Below the pieces are notes generated by a model. That model saw nothing but the letters and a program-made list of their open reading frames with translations, was not told the DNA's origin and made no database searches. 64,000 nt of DNA from Gordonia aichiensis NBRC 108223 (GTDB lineage Bacteria > Actinomycetota > Actinomycetes > Mycobacteriales > Mycobacteriaceae). Location: positions 1-64,000 of the forward strand of contig NZ_BANR01000022.1 of NCBI RefSeq assembly GCF_000332975.1, read 5' to 3'. Shown piece by piece: positions 24,142 through 33,600 of this stretch. Positions within the stretch are counted from its first letter, which is position 1; the number at the start of each line of letters is the position of its first letter. A program made the translations under genes and the position numbers.

Positions 24142-24150
24142 CCGCAGGAA

Positions 24151-24191
24151 CAAGGCCCTGCCTCCCGAGAACTTCGGGAGGCAGGGCCTTG
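24151..24191 (+). terminator. Strong intrinsic terminator after tRNA-His
   Basis: An 18-bp perfect stem, CAAGGCCCTGCCTCCCGA (24151-24168) with TCGGGAGGCAGGGCCTTG (24174-24191), has a 5-nt loop and is followed by TCGTT. It starts 10 bp after the tRNA. Confidence 0.9.
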
Positions 24192-24353
24192 TCGTTGAAC
24201 CCGTGTGTCATTGGACCCGCAGTCCTTGACCACATGACACCTGGGGCTCGACGTGCCTACCGTCGAGCCCGTCGAACCGCCGCTCCCCGCCCGGCGACTC
24301 GTCGATCCGCTGTGACGCATGCCGTTCACATTGATGCTCTACGATCAGCACCC

Positions 24354-24515
24354 GTGCTGGAAGATCTGAACAAGGCCGCGAAGAAGTCGGGGCTCCACGT
24401 CGCGCCGGGCAAGAAGAAGGACACCTATTCGGTACGGAAGGCCAAGAGCGGCAAGCTCATCGCCAAGAACATCGATGCCGACGAGGTCAAGAAGATCATC
24501 AAAGACCGCAAGTGA
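24354..24515 (+). CDS. Small Lys-rich protein, unknown
   Basis: The product has 53 residues, beginning MLEDLNKAAKKSGLHVAPG and ending IDADEVKKIIKDRK; about one third are Lys or Arg. A possible -10 element TACGAT ends 8-9 bases before the GTG, which suggests a leaderless transcript. The longer open frame to 24018 runs through tRNA-His and its terminator and is not real. The regular alternation (KKDTYSVRKAKSGKLIAKNI) suggests a compact beta-hairpin plus helix nucleic-acid binder. It is not a family I can name. Confidence 0.6.
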   Translation: MLEDLNKAAKKSGLHVAPGKKKDTYSVRKAKSGKLIAKNIDADEVKKIIKDRK

Positions 24516-24533
24516 CCCCGCGGCTCGGCATCC

Positions 24534-25676
24534 TCACAGACTGCGCGAGATGATCTCCTTCATGATCTCGTTGGTGCCCGCGTAGATCTTCTGTACCCGC
24601 TGATCCGCCCACATCCGCGCGATGGGGTACTCGTTCATGTACCCGTACCCGCCGAAGAGCTGCAGACATTCGTCGGCAACGGCCATCGCCCGCTCGCTGG
24701 TCCACCACTTGGCCATGGCAACGGTCGGGATGTCGAGCTTGCCGTCGAGATGCTTGATGATGCAGTCGTCGGTGAACACCCGGGCGATCCGCGCCTCGGT
24801 CGCGACCTCGGCGAGTTTGAACTTGGTGTTCTGGAACCCGAAGATCGGCCGACCGAACGCGGTGCGATCCTTGGTGTACGCCAGCGTGTGTTCGAGCGCG
24901 ACCTCCATGCCGGCCGTCGACGCCACCGCGATGATCAGACGCTCCTGCGGCAGCTGCTGCATGAGCTGGATGAACCCCTGGCCTTCCTCGGTGCCGAGCA
25001 GGTTGGACGTCGGCACACGAACACCGTCAAAGAACAGCTCTGACGTGTCCTGCCCGCGCTGCCCTACCTTGTCCAGCACCCGGCCGCGCCTGAACCCGGG
25101 GCGGTCGGCTTCGACGAGGACAAGCGAGATGCCCTTGGCGCCCTCGCTGACATCGGTTTTGGCCACGACGATGATGAGGTCGGCCTGTCCGCCATTGGTG
25201 ATGAAGGTTTTCGAACCGTCGATGACGTATTCGTCTCCCTCACGGATCGCTTTGGTCTTGACGCTCTGGAGATCAGATCCCGTACCCGGCTCGGTCATCG
25301 CAATGGCACCGACGACCTCGCCCGAGGCCATTTTCGGGAGCCACGTGCGCTTCTGTTCCTCCGAACCGTAGGCGAGCAGATAGTGCGCGATGATCCCGTT
25401 GTGGAGACTGGCGCCCCACGACGAGTCGGCAATACGCGCCTGCTCTTCGATCAGAACGGCCTCGTGGGCAAAAGTCCCGCCGCCTCCGCCGTACTCTTCG
25501 GGAATCGACATGCACAGCAGACCGAGATCGCCGGCCTTGTTCCACAGATCGCGGTCGACGTGGTGTTGGTCGATGAACTTCTCGATATTGGGCTTGATCT
25601 CTTTCTCGCAGAAGCTGCGGGCAAGATCGCGCACCGCTGTCAGGTCGTCGGTTTCCCAGGGAGAGCGCTCGGCCAT
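24534..25676 (-). CDS. Acyl-CoA dehydrogenase
   Basis: The product has 380 residues with the complete ACAD fold. N-terminal helices come first (LTAVRDLARSFCEKEIKPNIEKFIDQHHVDRDLWNKAGDLGLL). The FAD/substrate motif AIAMTEPGTGSDLQSVKTKAIREGDEYVIDGSKTFITNG follows, then DRTAFGRPIFGFQNTKFKLAE and QLFGGYGYMNEYPIARMWADQRVQKIYAGTNEIMKEIISRSL. The Glu of YAGTNE is the likely catalytic base. The ATG at 25676 has GAGGT upstream; the listed longer start adds only eight residues. It oxidises acyl-CoA to enoyl-CoA; chain length cannot be read from sequence. It is convergent with the small Lys-rich gene. Confidence 0.92.
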   Translation of the reverse strand: MAERSPWETDDLTAVRDLARSFCEKEIKPNIEKFIDQHHVDRDLWNKAGDLGLLCMSIPEEYGGGGGTFAHEAVLIEEQARIADSSWGASLHNGIIAHYLLAYGSEEQKRTWLPKMASGEVVGAIAMTEPGTGSDLQSVKTKAIREGDEYVIDGSKTFITNGGQADLIIVVAKTDVSEGAKGISLVLVEADRPGFRRGRVLDKVGQRGQDTSELFFDGVRVPTSNLLGTEEGQGFIQLMQQLPQERLIIAVASTAGMEVALEHTLAYTKDRTAFGRPIFGFQNTKFKLAEVATEARIARVFTDDCIIKHLDGKLDIPTVAMAKWWTSERAMAVADECLQLFGGYGYMNEYPIARMWADQRVQKIYAGTNEIMKEIISRSL

Positions 25677-25746
25677 GCTGTACACCTCGATCGTCGGCAA
25701 ACAATGTCACCGGCGATCGTAACAGTGAACGATGTAACGATGCGCG

Positions 25747-26952
25747 TCAGGCGTTGCCCTTCGACCAGACCTCCCACGGCACATTCCAGTCGCCGAGACC
25801 GTCGGTTCCCGACAGGGTTCCACCCGCCGTGTTCTTCACGACGACCGGATCTCCTCGAAGCGTGTTCTGCATGACCCAGAGTGCGTCGTCGGGGCTCAGG
25901 TTGAGACATCCGTGGCTCGTGTTGGTGTTGCCCTGCGCCCAGACCGACCACGGAGCCGAGTGGAAGAAGATTCCGCTGTAGGACATCCGTGTCGCGTAAT
26001 CGACCGGAGTTCGGTAGCCGTCGGCGGAACCGACAGGGACGCCGTACGTCGAGGAATCCATGATGATGTGGTCGTGTTTGTCTGAGACGAGATACACACC
26101 GTTGTCGGTCTCGGTGCCCGGTTTGCCCATCGAGGTGGGCATGGTGCGAATGTCCTTGCCGTCACGGTTGAAGACCACCTGCTTGGTGCGGTCGTCGGCG
26201 GTGACGATCATCGAGCGACCGATCGTGAAGTTGGCCTTGACGTTCTCCTGGCCGAAGAGCCCGTCACCGAGATCGATGCCGTACGTGTTCACCGCGACCG
26301 ACACCTTGGTTCCCGGCTTCCAGTAGTGCTGAGGCCGCCAGCGCACCTCGGTGTCGCTGATCCAGTAGAAGGCGCCCTCGACAGGAGGGTCGGCAGTGAT
26401 GGAGATCGCGCGCTGGGCGGCCTTGCGATCCGGGATCGGCTCGTCGAATTTGACGGCGACAGGCTGGCCTACACCGACGGTCTCACCATTCGACGGTGTC
26501 AGGTACGCCTGGGTCAGATTCGCGGGCGCCCTTGTGGTGAACGACACGCGCTTGGTGCTCGTCCCACCGACCCCCTTCGCGTCCGCCTGCACCGTGTAAT
26601 TGCGGCCGTACCCCAGCGGCTCCGCACTGATCCAGCGCGTTGCGTCCTCACTGAGGGTTCCGCGCAGGGGTGTTCCGTCGGCCTTGTCGATCCGTACGTT
26701 CGTCAACGCACCCTCGCTGGCCTGGACGGTGATCGGCGCGCCCGGCTGGATGCCGACGGCCTGATCGACCAATGGCCGCTCTGCCCACTCGGTGATCTCG
26801 AGCCCCGGCATGAGAAGGTCGCCGAAAAGCGCTGAGCTCTGCACGTTCTCGGAATACTTGGCTGCCTGCGAGCACGAACTCAGCAGTGCGGCCACGGCAA
26901 CCATCAATCCGACGATGATCAATCCGTTTCGACGGATACGACCGCTCCCCAT
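25747..26952 (-). CDS. ldtB: L,D-transpeptidase, LdtB-type lipoprotein (canonical copy)
   Basis: The 401-residue lipoprotein makes 3-3 peptidoglycan cross-links. Signal peptide and lipobox are LMVAVAALLSSC. Two immunoglobulin-like domains follow (about 40-240; one ends FYWISDTEVRWRPQHYWKPG). The YkuD domain has YGVPVGSADGYRTPVDYATRMSYSGIFFHSAPWS and SHGCLNLSP with the nucleophile at Cys349. His in HSAPW completes the site. The ATG at 26952 has AGGAG close upstream. It lies just left of tRNA-Lys, and a second copy lies on the other side (27333-28577). It corresponds to Rv2518c by synteny. Confidence 0.92.
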   Translation of the reverse strand: MGSGRIRRNGLIIVGLMVAVAALLSSCSQAAKYSENVQSSALFGDLLMPGLEITEWAERPLVDQAVGIQPGAPITVQASEGALTNVRIDKADGTPLRGTLSEDATRWISAEPLGYGRNYTVQADAKGVGGTSTKRVSFTTRAPANLTQAYLTPSNGETVGVGQPVAVKFDEPIPDRKAAQRAISITADPPVEGAFYWISDTEVRWRPQHYWKPGTKVSVAVNTYGIDLGDGLFGQENVKANFTIGRSMIVTADDRTKQVVFNRDGKDIRTMPTSMGKPGTETDNGVYLVSDKHDHIIMDSSTYGVPVGSADGYRTPVDYATRMSYSGIFFHSAPWSVWAQGNTNTSHGCLNLSPDDALWVMQNTLRGDPVVVKNTAGGTLSGTDGLGDWNVPWEVWSKGNA

Positions 26953-27126
26953 GTGACTCCTGCCCGATGTTTCGCCGATGTACGGTTCCGGCGAACGGAA
27001 CCGCAGTGTGTGGATCAAGTGATGGTGCGCGAGAGCGCGACACCAGTGTACGAGATATGCCGATTGCCCGAGTCGACCGACATGACCTGCCGTCCCGACG
27101 CTGCATCGCGACGTCGACTGAAAACG

Positions 27127-27158
27127 ACGATCGCCCCGGCCGGAGCCGGGGCGATCGT
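27127..27158 (-). terminator. Terminator after tRNA-Lys
   Basis: ACGATCGCCCCGGC (27127-27140) pairs perfectly with GCCGGGGCGATCGT (27145-27158) over a 4-nt loop. On the minus strand it is followed by TTTT. It begins 10 bp beyond the tRNA 3' end. Confidence 0.88.
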
Positions 27159-27168
27159 GTGTCTTCTG

Positions 27169-27241
<73 letters not shown>

Positions 27242-27332
27242 TTGCCGTGCGAGAAAGAACCTTACAGGGTCACTGCCTCAGAAGTGAAATCGCCTGCTCA
27301 GAAGCCATTTCTGGGTTCTCCCGCACGGGGAC

Positions 27333-28577
27333 TCACGCGTTGCCCTTCTTCCAGACAGCCCACGGAACATTCCAGTCGCCAAGGCCGTCGTCTCCCGGAA
27401 GCGGCTCTCCCACGGTGTTCTTCGCGATCACGATGTCACCGCGGAGCGCGTGGTTCAGGAACCACTCCGCATTATCGGGACTCACGTTGAGGCAGCCGTT
27501 GCTGACGTCGTCGACGCCCTGGTCACCCAACGACCACGGCGCGGAGTGAACATATATGCCGCTGAAGGAGATCCGCGTCGCGTCGTAGACGGTCTCACGG
27601 TAACCGCCCGGCGATCCCACCGGGACCCCGTACGTCGAGGAGTCCATGATCACGCTCGGCTCGCGTTCGGCAACCATGTATATGCCGTTGTTGGTGGGCG
27701 TCGAGTCCTTGCCCATCGACGTCGGCATCGTCTTGACCACCTTGCCGTCGACCGAGATCGTGATGTTCTTGGTCTTGTCGTCGGCAACGGCGACGAAACT
27801 CCGACCCACCTTGAAGTTGGTGTCGAGATCGTTGCTGCCGTAGACGCCACCACCGAGGTCGATGCCCTTGATGTCGGCGGCGACATGCACCTTGGTTCCC
27901 GGCTTCCAGAAGTGTTCGGGACGCCAGCGCACCATGCTGTCGTTGAGCCAGTAGAAGGCCCCCTCGACCGGCGGGTCGGTGGTCACCGTGATCGCGCGCT
28001 GGGCGTTGAGCTTGTTGGTGATCGGGGTGTCGAAGTTGATTGCGACGGTCTGACCGACACCGACGGTCTCGTTGTCCTCCACCACCGACGACGCCGAGGC
28101 CAGTGAGTCCGCAGACGCCGTGGTGAAGTTGATCTTGCGGGCACCGTCACCCTCGACGCCCTTCGCTGCGGCGGTGAGCGTGTAGTCGCCTCCGAAGTCG
28201 AGCGGCTGACTCGAGACCCACGTGCCACCGTCGGCAGATACCTTGCCGGCGACGGGACCGTCAGGGCCCGACACGACAACCGACGTGAGACTGCCATTCT
28301 GTGCGGCGACCTTCACCGGTGCACCGGGCATGACGCCGACCGCGTGATCCGACATCGGACGATCACGCCAGCCGGTCACCGAGATCGTCGGCTGGGCAAA
28401 GGATTGCAGGGCTGGCGCATTGGTGATCGTGTCGGAGTACTCGGGCGACTGAGAGCACGCGGCCGCGCTGACGACAATGAGTCCAGCCGCAGCGATCGCA
28501 CCTGCGCGGCGTACCCGCGAACGATGTTCTCCCGATCCGCGGGAAGCGAATCCCGCAAAGAAGCGAGCACGGGTCAC
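27333..28577 (-). CDS. L,D-transpeptidase LdtB-type paralogue with altered active-site motif (SNGC)
   Basis: The product has 414 residues and the same order as its neighbour: lipobox VSAAAC, two Ig-like domains (FYWLNDSMVRWRPEHFWKPG near the end of the second) and YkuD. The catalytic region reads YGVPVGSPGGYRETVYDATRISFSGIYVHSAPWS, then GVDDVSNGCLNVSP. The usual SHGC motif is SNGC here: Asn360 replaces His two residues before the nucleophile, Cys362. The HSAPW His is kept, so activity may persist with changed specificity or beta-lactam reactivity. The start GTG overlaps the DUF3618 gene stop by four bases, so the two are coupled. Confidence 0.88.
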   Translation of the reverse strand: MTRARFFAGFASRGSGEHRSRVRRAGAIAAAGLIVVSAAACSQSPEYSDTITNAPALQSFAQPTISVTGWRDRPMSDHAVGVMPGAPVKVAAQNGSLTSVVVSGPDGPVAGKVSADGGTWVSSQPLDFGGDYTLTAAAKGVEGDGARKINFTTASADSLASASSVVEDNETVGVGQTVAINFDTPITNKLNAQRAITVTTDPPVEGAFYWLNDSMVRWRPEHFWKPGTKVHVAADIKGIDLGGGVYGSNDLDTNFKVGRSFVAVADDKTKNITISVDGKVVKTMPTSMGKDSTPTNNGIYMVAEREPSVIMDSSTYGVPVGSPGGYRETVYDATRISFSGIYVHSAPWSLGDQGVDDVSNGCLNVSPDNAEWFLNHALRGDIVIAKNTVGEPLPGDDGLGDWNVPWAVWKKGNA

Positions 28578-28795
28578 GCGATCACCTTGCGGGCGACGAT
28601 CACCAACACCACAGCTCCGGCTACAGCCAGCGAGATCTTGACGGCAGGCTTGTTGACGAACGCGATCACCTTGGTCTTCGCGTCGTCAGCAAGTCGCTCC
28701 GGACTCACACGCACTGCGAGTTCGTCGAGTGTGTTGGCCAGATCCTCGCGCGCCTGCACGATGTCCTGTTCGATACGGTCGGTGTCGCCGGCCAC
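28574..28795 (-). CDS. DUF3618 small membrane protein (Rv2520c-like)
   Basis: The 73-residue product has a charged N-terminal helix typical of DUF3618 (DRIEQDIVQAREDLANTLDELAVRVSPERL) and one C-terminal TM segment (VKISLAVAGAVVLVIVARKVIA). In mycobacteria this gene lies next to ldtB and bcp, as here. Its stop overlaps the start of the second LdtB paralogue, so it is the first gene of a two-gene operon. It may organise the envelope or the transpeptidase at the membrane; function is unknown. Confidence 0.85.
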   Translation of the reverse strand: MAGDTDRIEQDIVQAREDLANTLDELAVRVSPERLADDAKTKVIAFVNKPAVKISLAVAGAVVLVIVARKVIA

Positions 28796-29040
28796 AGTTG
28801 TCCTCCCAGACTGTCTTACTCCACTTGCGGACTCACCGTTCCGCGTCTTTCCGCCACAACACCGTCGACGCGGCGGCCAGGGCAGGTCACGCGCGCGTCG
28901 ACGGGCAGACGATATGTCGAGAGTACGTCATCGCAACGCCCCGAGCCTCGTCCCGCGCGGACCGACTGAGACAATGCCCGGATTGCCCGGCTCTGGGTCG
29001 ATCGCCCGGTCGACCCGGGCGATCGGTTAGCCTGGCCATC

Positions 29041-29511
29041 ATGTCTGGCTCCTCCCGTCTTGCCGTGGGCGACACCGCTCCCGACTTCACGCTCACCGAC
29101 GCGCACGGTTCTCCGGTCTCGCTATCCGATTACGCCGACTCGAAGGTCATCGTCTACTTCTACCCGGCGGCGTCGACCCCTGGTTGCACGAAGCAGGCGT
29201 GCGATTTTCGCGACAACCTCGGTGAACTGGCCGGCGAGGGCATCGCCGTCATCGGCATCTCGCCCGACAAGCCGGACAAGCTCGCAAAGTTCGCCGACGC
29301 CGAGGGATTGACGTTCCCGCTGCTGTCCGATCCGGACAAGAAGGTCATGACCGAGTGGGGCGCGTTCGGCGAGAAAAAGCTGTACGGCAAAACCGTGACC
29401 GGGGTGATCAGGTCGACCTTCCTCGTCGAAAACGGGATCATCGCGCTCGCGCAGTACAACGTCCGCGCAACCGGCCACGTCGCCAAGCTCAGGCGCGATC
29501 TGTCGGTGTGA
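29041..29511 (+). CDS. bcp: Thioredoxin-dependent peroxiredoxin, BCP type
   Basis: The product has 156 residues. The peroxidatic site STPGCTKQAC carries Cys49-type and resolving Cys54-type residues five apart, defining the atypical two-Cys BCP class. Other blocks are DTAPDFTLTDAHGSPVSLSDYADSKVIVYFYPAA, VIGISPDKPDKLAKFADAEGLTFPLLSDPDKKV and GVIRSTFLVENG. It reduces hydrogen peroxide and lipid peroxides in the cytoplasm. It matches Rv2521 in position. It is divergent from the DUF3618 operon. Confidence 0.95.
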   Translation: MSGSSRLAVGDTAPDFTLTDAHGSPVSLSDYADSKVIVYFYPAASTPGCTKQACDFRDNLGELAGEGIAVIGISPDKPDKLAKFADAEGLTFPLLSDPDKKVMTEWGAFGEKKLYGKTVTGVIRSTFLVENGIIALAQYNVRATGHVAKLRRDLSV

Positions 29512-29533
29512 CCGGCGCCCGCCGACCAAGTCG

Positions 29534-30190
29534 ATGAGTCCAGAAACCCCGACGACCGCCGAGTCGGTGTCGAGTACCGAACCACTGGTGCCGCGTAAGC
29601 GCCCGACGCAGGAGCGCAGTAAGCGGAAGTTCTCCGCGATGCTCGCAACCGCACGCGACCTGCTGACCGAGGTGGGTTTCGAATCGCTCACCTGTGAAGA
29701 GATCGCCGTCCGGGCCGGAGTACCGATCGGCACCCTCTACCAGTACTTCGCCAACAAGTACGTCATCGTCTGCGAACTCGACCGACAGGACACGGTGGGA
29801 GTCCGCGAGGAGCTCGCGGCGTTCGCGTCCGAGGTGCCCTCACTCGAATGGCCGAACCTCCTCGAGAAGTTCCTCGATCACCTCGCGACGCTCTGGCGCG
29901 ATGACCCGTCGCGTCGGGCGGTGTGGCTCGCGGTGCAGTCGACCCCGGCAACCCGTGCGACGGCAACCCTCAACGAGCGGGTTCTCGCCGACCAGGTCGC
30001 CAGACTGCTGGCGCCGCTGACCCCATCGCAGGTCGAACGTCGGAACATGATGGCTCAGGTCCTGGTCCATACCGCCTACTCGCTGCTGAGCTTTTCGGTG
30101 CAGGACGGCCACGACCACGACGCGACGGTCGACGAACTCAAGCGGATGCTCGCCGGCTACCTCCTGCTCGAGGAGTCGACCGGGAGCTGA
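29534..30190 (+). CDS. TetR/AcrR-family transcriptional regulator
   Basis: The product has 218 residues. After a variable 25-residue leader the TetR HTH reads RKFSAMLATARDLLTEVGFESLTCEEIAVRAGVPIGTLYQYFANKYVIVCELD. The C-terminal helical ligand domain follows (LLEKFLDHLATLWRDDPSRRAVWLAVQ). It lies 22 bp after bcp and ends 35 bp from the convergent acpS-fas operon. Possible targets are bcp or fatty-acid genes. The known M. tuberculosis fas activator (FasR, Rv3208) is a TetR protein encoded elsewhere, so no target can be assigned. Confidence 0.9.
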   Translation: MSPETPTTAESVSSTEPLVPRKRPTQERSKRKFSAMLATARDLLTEVGFESLTCEEIAVRAGVPIGTLYQYFANKYVIVCELDRQDTVGVREELAAFASEVPSLEWPNLLEKFLDHLATLWRDDPSRRAVWLAVQSTPATRATATLNERVLADQVARLLAPLTPSQVERRNMMAQVLVHTAYSLLSFSVQDGHDHDATVDELKRMLAGYLLLEESTGS

Positions 30191-30225
30191 CCCGCTCGCG
30201 CCGTCCGCCAGTCGGGGCCCGCGGT

Positions 30226-30618
30226 TCAGTTGCCTTCCAGGATCGCCACCGCGGCGGCCGTGTTGCCGTCGTGGGTGAGCGAGACGTGCACCGTGGTGTC
30301 CCGGAGATGTTCGGCGATCTCACCCGACAGTCGGATCGCCGGTCGTCCCCAGGTGTCGGTGACCACCTCGATATCGCTGTGCCGGATCAGCGGCAGGAGT
30401 GGTGAGCGGGAGAATCTACTCACCGACCATGCCTTGACCACCGCCTCCTTGGCCGCCCAGCGCGCGGCCAGATGGCGGGCGTCCTCACCCGTACCGGTCG
30501 CCGCGTCCCGTCGCTCGCCCACGGTGAACCGGTCGACGAATGTCGTACCCACCTGGTCGAGTTGCTCACCGAACTCCGGGATCGACACGACGTCGATCCC
30601 CACCCCGAGTACCGCCAT
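30226..30618 (-). CDS. acpS: Holo-[acyl-carrier-protein] synthase (AcpS)
   Basis: The 130-residue enzyme moves 4'-phosphopantetheine from CoA to the carrier serine. It has the two AcpS motifs, GVGIDVVSIPEFGEQL and RHLAARWAAKEAVVKAWSVSR, with Asp and Glu for Mg binding. The C-terminal VHVSLTHDGNTAAAVAIL is typical. The ATG at 30618 is only four bases beyond the fas stop, so the genes form one operon, as Rv2524c-Rv2523c do. Its substrate should be the carrier domain inside Fas, Ser1808. Confidence 0.94.
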   Translation of the reverse strand: MAVLGVGIDVVSIPEFGEQLDQVGTTFVDRFTVGERRDAATGTGEDARHLAARWAAKEAVVKAWSVSRFSRSPLLPLIRHSDIEVVTDTWGRPAIRLSGEIAEHLRDTTVHVSLTHDGNTAAAVAILEGN

Positions 30619-30622
30619 CGCG

Positions 30623-33600
30623 TCAGAGTCCCTCGACCGCGGCACCGTACGCACCGTCAGTCGTGAGGCGTGCGCCCGGATCGAGCAGCAGCCCGGCTTC
30701 GGCGTCGTGCTCATCGATCGTGTCGTCGAAGCGACGGCCCGAGGGGCGCCGGTACGCAGGCTCGCCGCCGCACATCGCGACCAGACGGCGCTGCGCACCG
30801 TCGCGCTGACGCCGTGCAGCCCGCTCCCGATAGCTTCGCGCCTGGTCCGAATCGAGGGTTGCGACAAAGGCTTCCGGATGGACAACGGCGATCAGGCCGG
30901 ACACGTGCCCGAATCCGAGGCTGGTCAGCAGGCCCGCCTTCAAGGGGAATCGTTCACCGAGCGTGAGAGGCTCGCGCGCCCAGACGAGGTGGGGATACTC
31001 GCGCATCTGCTCGTCCACACAGTCCAGGCTGCGGTTGGGCGGGATGACCCCATCACGCAGCACCTGGCAGAGCCCGATCAGCTGGAATGCAGCGGCACCA
31101 CCCTTCGCGTGGCCGGTGAGCGACTTCTGCGACACGACGAACAGCGGTGCTCCCGGTGTCCTGCCGATCGCATCGGCAAGTCGCTCGTGGAGCTCGGACT
31201 CGTTGGGATCGTTTGCGCGGGTCGAGGTGTCGTGCTTGGACACCACCGCGACGTCGTCGGCGGTGACGCCCAGTGCACCCAGCGCGTTGGCCAGCGGCGA
31301 GGCCAGCGCACCACGCGCCGCTCCCAGCGCTCCGAGTCCCGGCGCGGGAATCGACGTGTGCACGCCGTCGCCGAAGCTCTGCGCCCAGGCGACCACACCG
31401 AGCACCGGGAGTCCCAGTTGTGCGGCGACGTCGCCACGTGCGAGCAGAATCGTTCCACCACCGGCCGATTCGACGAATCCGCCGCGTCGGCGATCGTTCG
31501 CGCGGGAGTATCGACGCTCGTCGATTCCGCGGGCGGCCATCTTCGACGACTCCGCCGTCGCCGACATGTCGCCGAATCCGACGATGCCTTCGATTCCGAG
31601 ATCGTCGAATCCGCCTGCCACGGCGAACATCGCCTTCCCCAGACGGATCTTGTCGACTCCCTCCTCGACCGACACCGCGGCCGTCGCACACGCCGCGACC
31701 GGGTGGATCATCGCGCCATAGCTTCCCACGTACGACTGGACAACGTGTGCGGCAACGATATTCGGCAACGCCTCCTGCAGGATGTCATTGGCCTTCGCTT
31801 CGCCGAGCAGCGTGTTCACGTACAGCTCACGCATCGACGTCATACCGCCCATACCTGTGCCCTGCGTGTTCGCGACCAGCCCGGGATGTACCCAGCGCAT
31901 CAATTCCGACGGGGTGAATCCCGACGACAAGAAGGCGTCGACGGTCGCCACGAGATTCCACAGCGCCACCCGGTCGATCGACTCCACCATGTCGGGGGTC
32001 ACGCCCCAGCGCGTCGGGTCGAATCCGGTCGGAATCTGACCGCCGACCGTCCGGCTCAGTTCGAACTTGCGGGGCACCCGGATCTCGGTTCCCGCAAGAC
32101 GTGTGACCCGCCAGTCACCGGTGTCGGAGATCGGCGCGATCCGCGTCTTGTCCGGGTCTGCTGCGGCGAAGGCCCGCGCCTGGTCTTCGGAACTGACCGT
32201 GAAGCTCAGGTCCTCGTCGAGGAAGATCGACGTCAGCAGCGGCGACGTGTTGTCGACCATCGCGCCGTCGTCGGCATAGCGTCGGATGCCGCAGCGTTCG
32301 ACGACCGCGTCGTGATAGCGCTCGGCGATGTCGGCCTCGTCGACCGGATCACCGCTCTCGGTGTCGTACCAGCCCGGCTTCGGCGCGTCGTCCCACGCGA
32401 TGAGTCCGGTGTTCCAGGCGAGCTCCAGAACACCTGCTGCGCTCAGCTTTTCGTCGACCTCCATCTCGAAGCGGGTGCGCGACGAACCGTAGGGCCCGAG
32501 TTCACCCGCGCCGACGATGACCACGAGATCTTCTGGAGCGGCGTCGATCGAGGGCCAAGCGGGGGCCACACCCGTGACAGCCCGTGCCGGCGCGGGCAGC
32601 GCCGCGACCGTGGCAGTCTCGACGTCGTCCAGCTCGGCGGATTCCTCGACGGACTCCTGATCGGCGGCCAATGCCTTGAGATCGATGGAGGGGTCGAGTC
32701 CTCCGGTGAAGTCGGCGAGGATCGCAGACTCCCGGGCGGCGGTGCGCTGCTCGGGACCACACAGTCCGAGCAGATTGTCCGCCATCTCGTCGGTGCTCCA
32801 TGTCCGCACCCCCGCGGCTTCCACCGCAGCGACCATCCCGTCGTTGTGTCCCATGAGTCCGGTGCCACGCACCCACCCGATCAAGGCATGCGCGAGAGTG
32901 GTTCGCGAGCCCCAGGAGTCCTCCGCCGACCAACGGGTCACAAGCGCATCGAGTGCTGCCTTGGACTCTCCGTACGCACCGTCGCCGCCGAACATGCCGC
33001 GGTTGGGCGATCCGGGGAGCACGACGTGCAAGCGGGCCGCGATGTCGTGGTCCGCACCGATCTCACACAACCCCGCGATCAGCCGTTCGACCGACCAGAG
33101 CAGAACCTTCATCTCCAGTTCGGCACGAGCCCCCGCATCGGTGAGGTCACCGGCGACGCGGGGAGCCGCGAACGGGAAGAGCAGCGTCGGCTTCATCGCC
33201 GGCTTGATCACGGCCGTTGTGCCCCCGACGCTCTCGGTCTGCTCACTGCCAACCCACTCGACGAGATCGTCGACATCGGTGTAGGAAGCCATGTTCGTCG
33301 GTGCCACCCACAGTGCTGCGTCGTGGCGTGCGTTCTCCCGATAGAGCTTCTTGTAGAAGTCGAGCTTGCCCGAGTCGAGCTTCGACGTCGTGGCGATCAC
33401 CGTCGCGCCACCGGCGAGCAGTCGCCCGATCACACCTGCGGCGATCGAGCCCTTGCCTGCGCCGGTGACGAGCGCCACCTCGTCGGACCATACGCCCGGG
33501 TTCGACATCTGAGCTGCGTCGGCGATCGCGCCGAAGATCTGCGCATGCGTGTCCTCTCCCGCTGCGCGTGCTTTGTCCTGCCACCACGTGGCGTGCTGCG

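Noticed and set aside
24018..24353. N-terminal extension of the small Lys-rich protein
   Set aside because: It would run through tRNA-His and its terminator; only the part from 24354 is credible.
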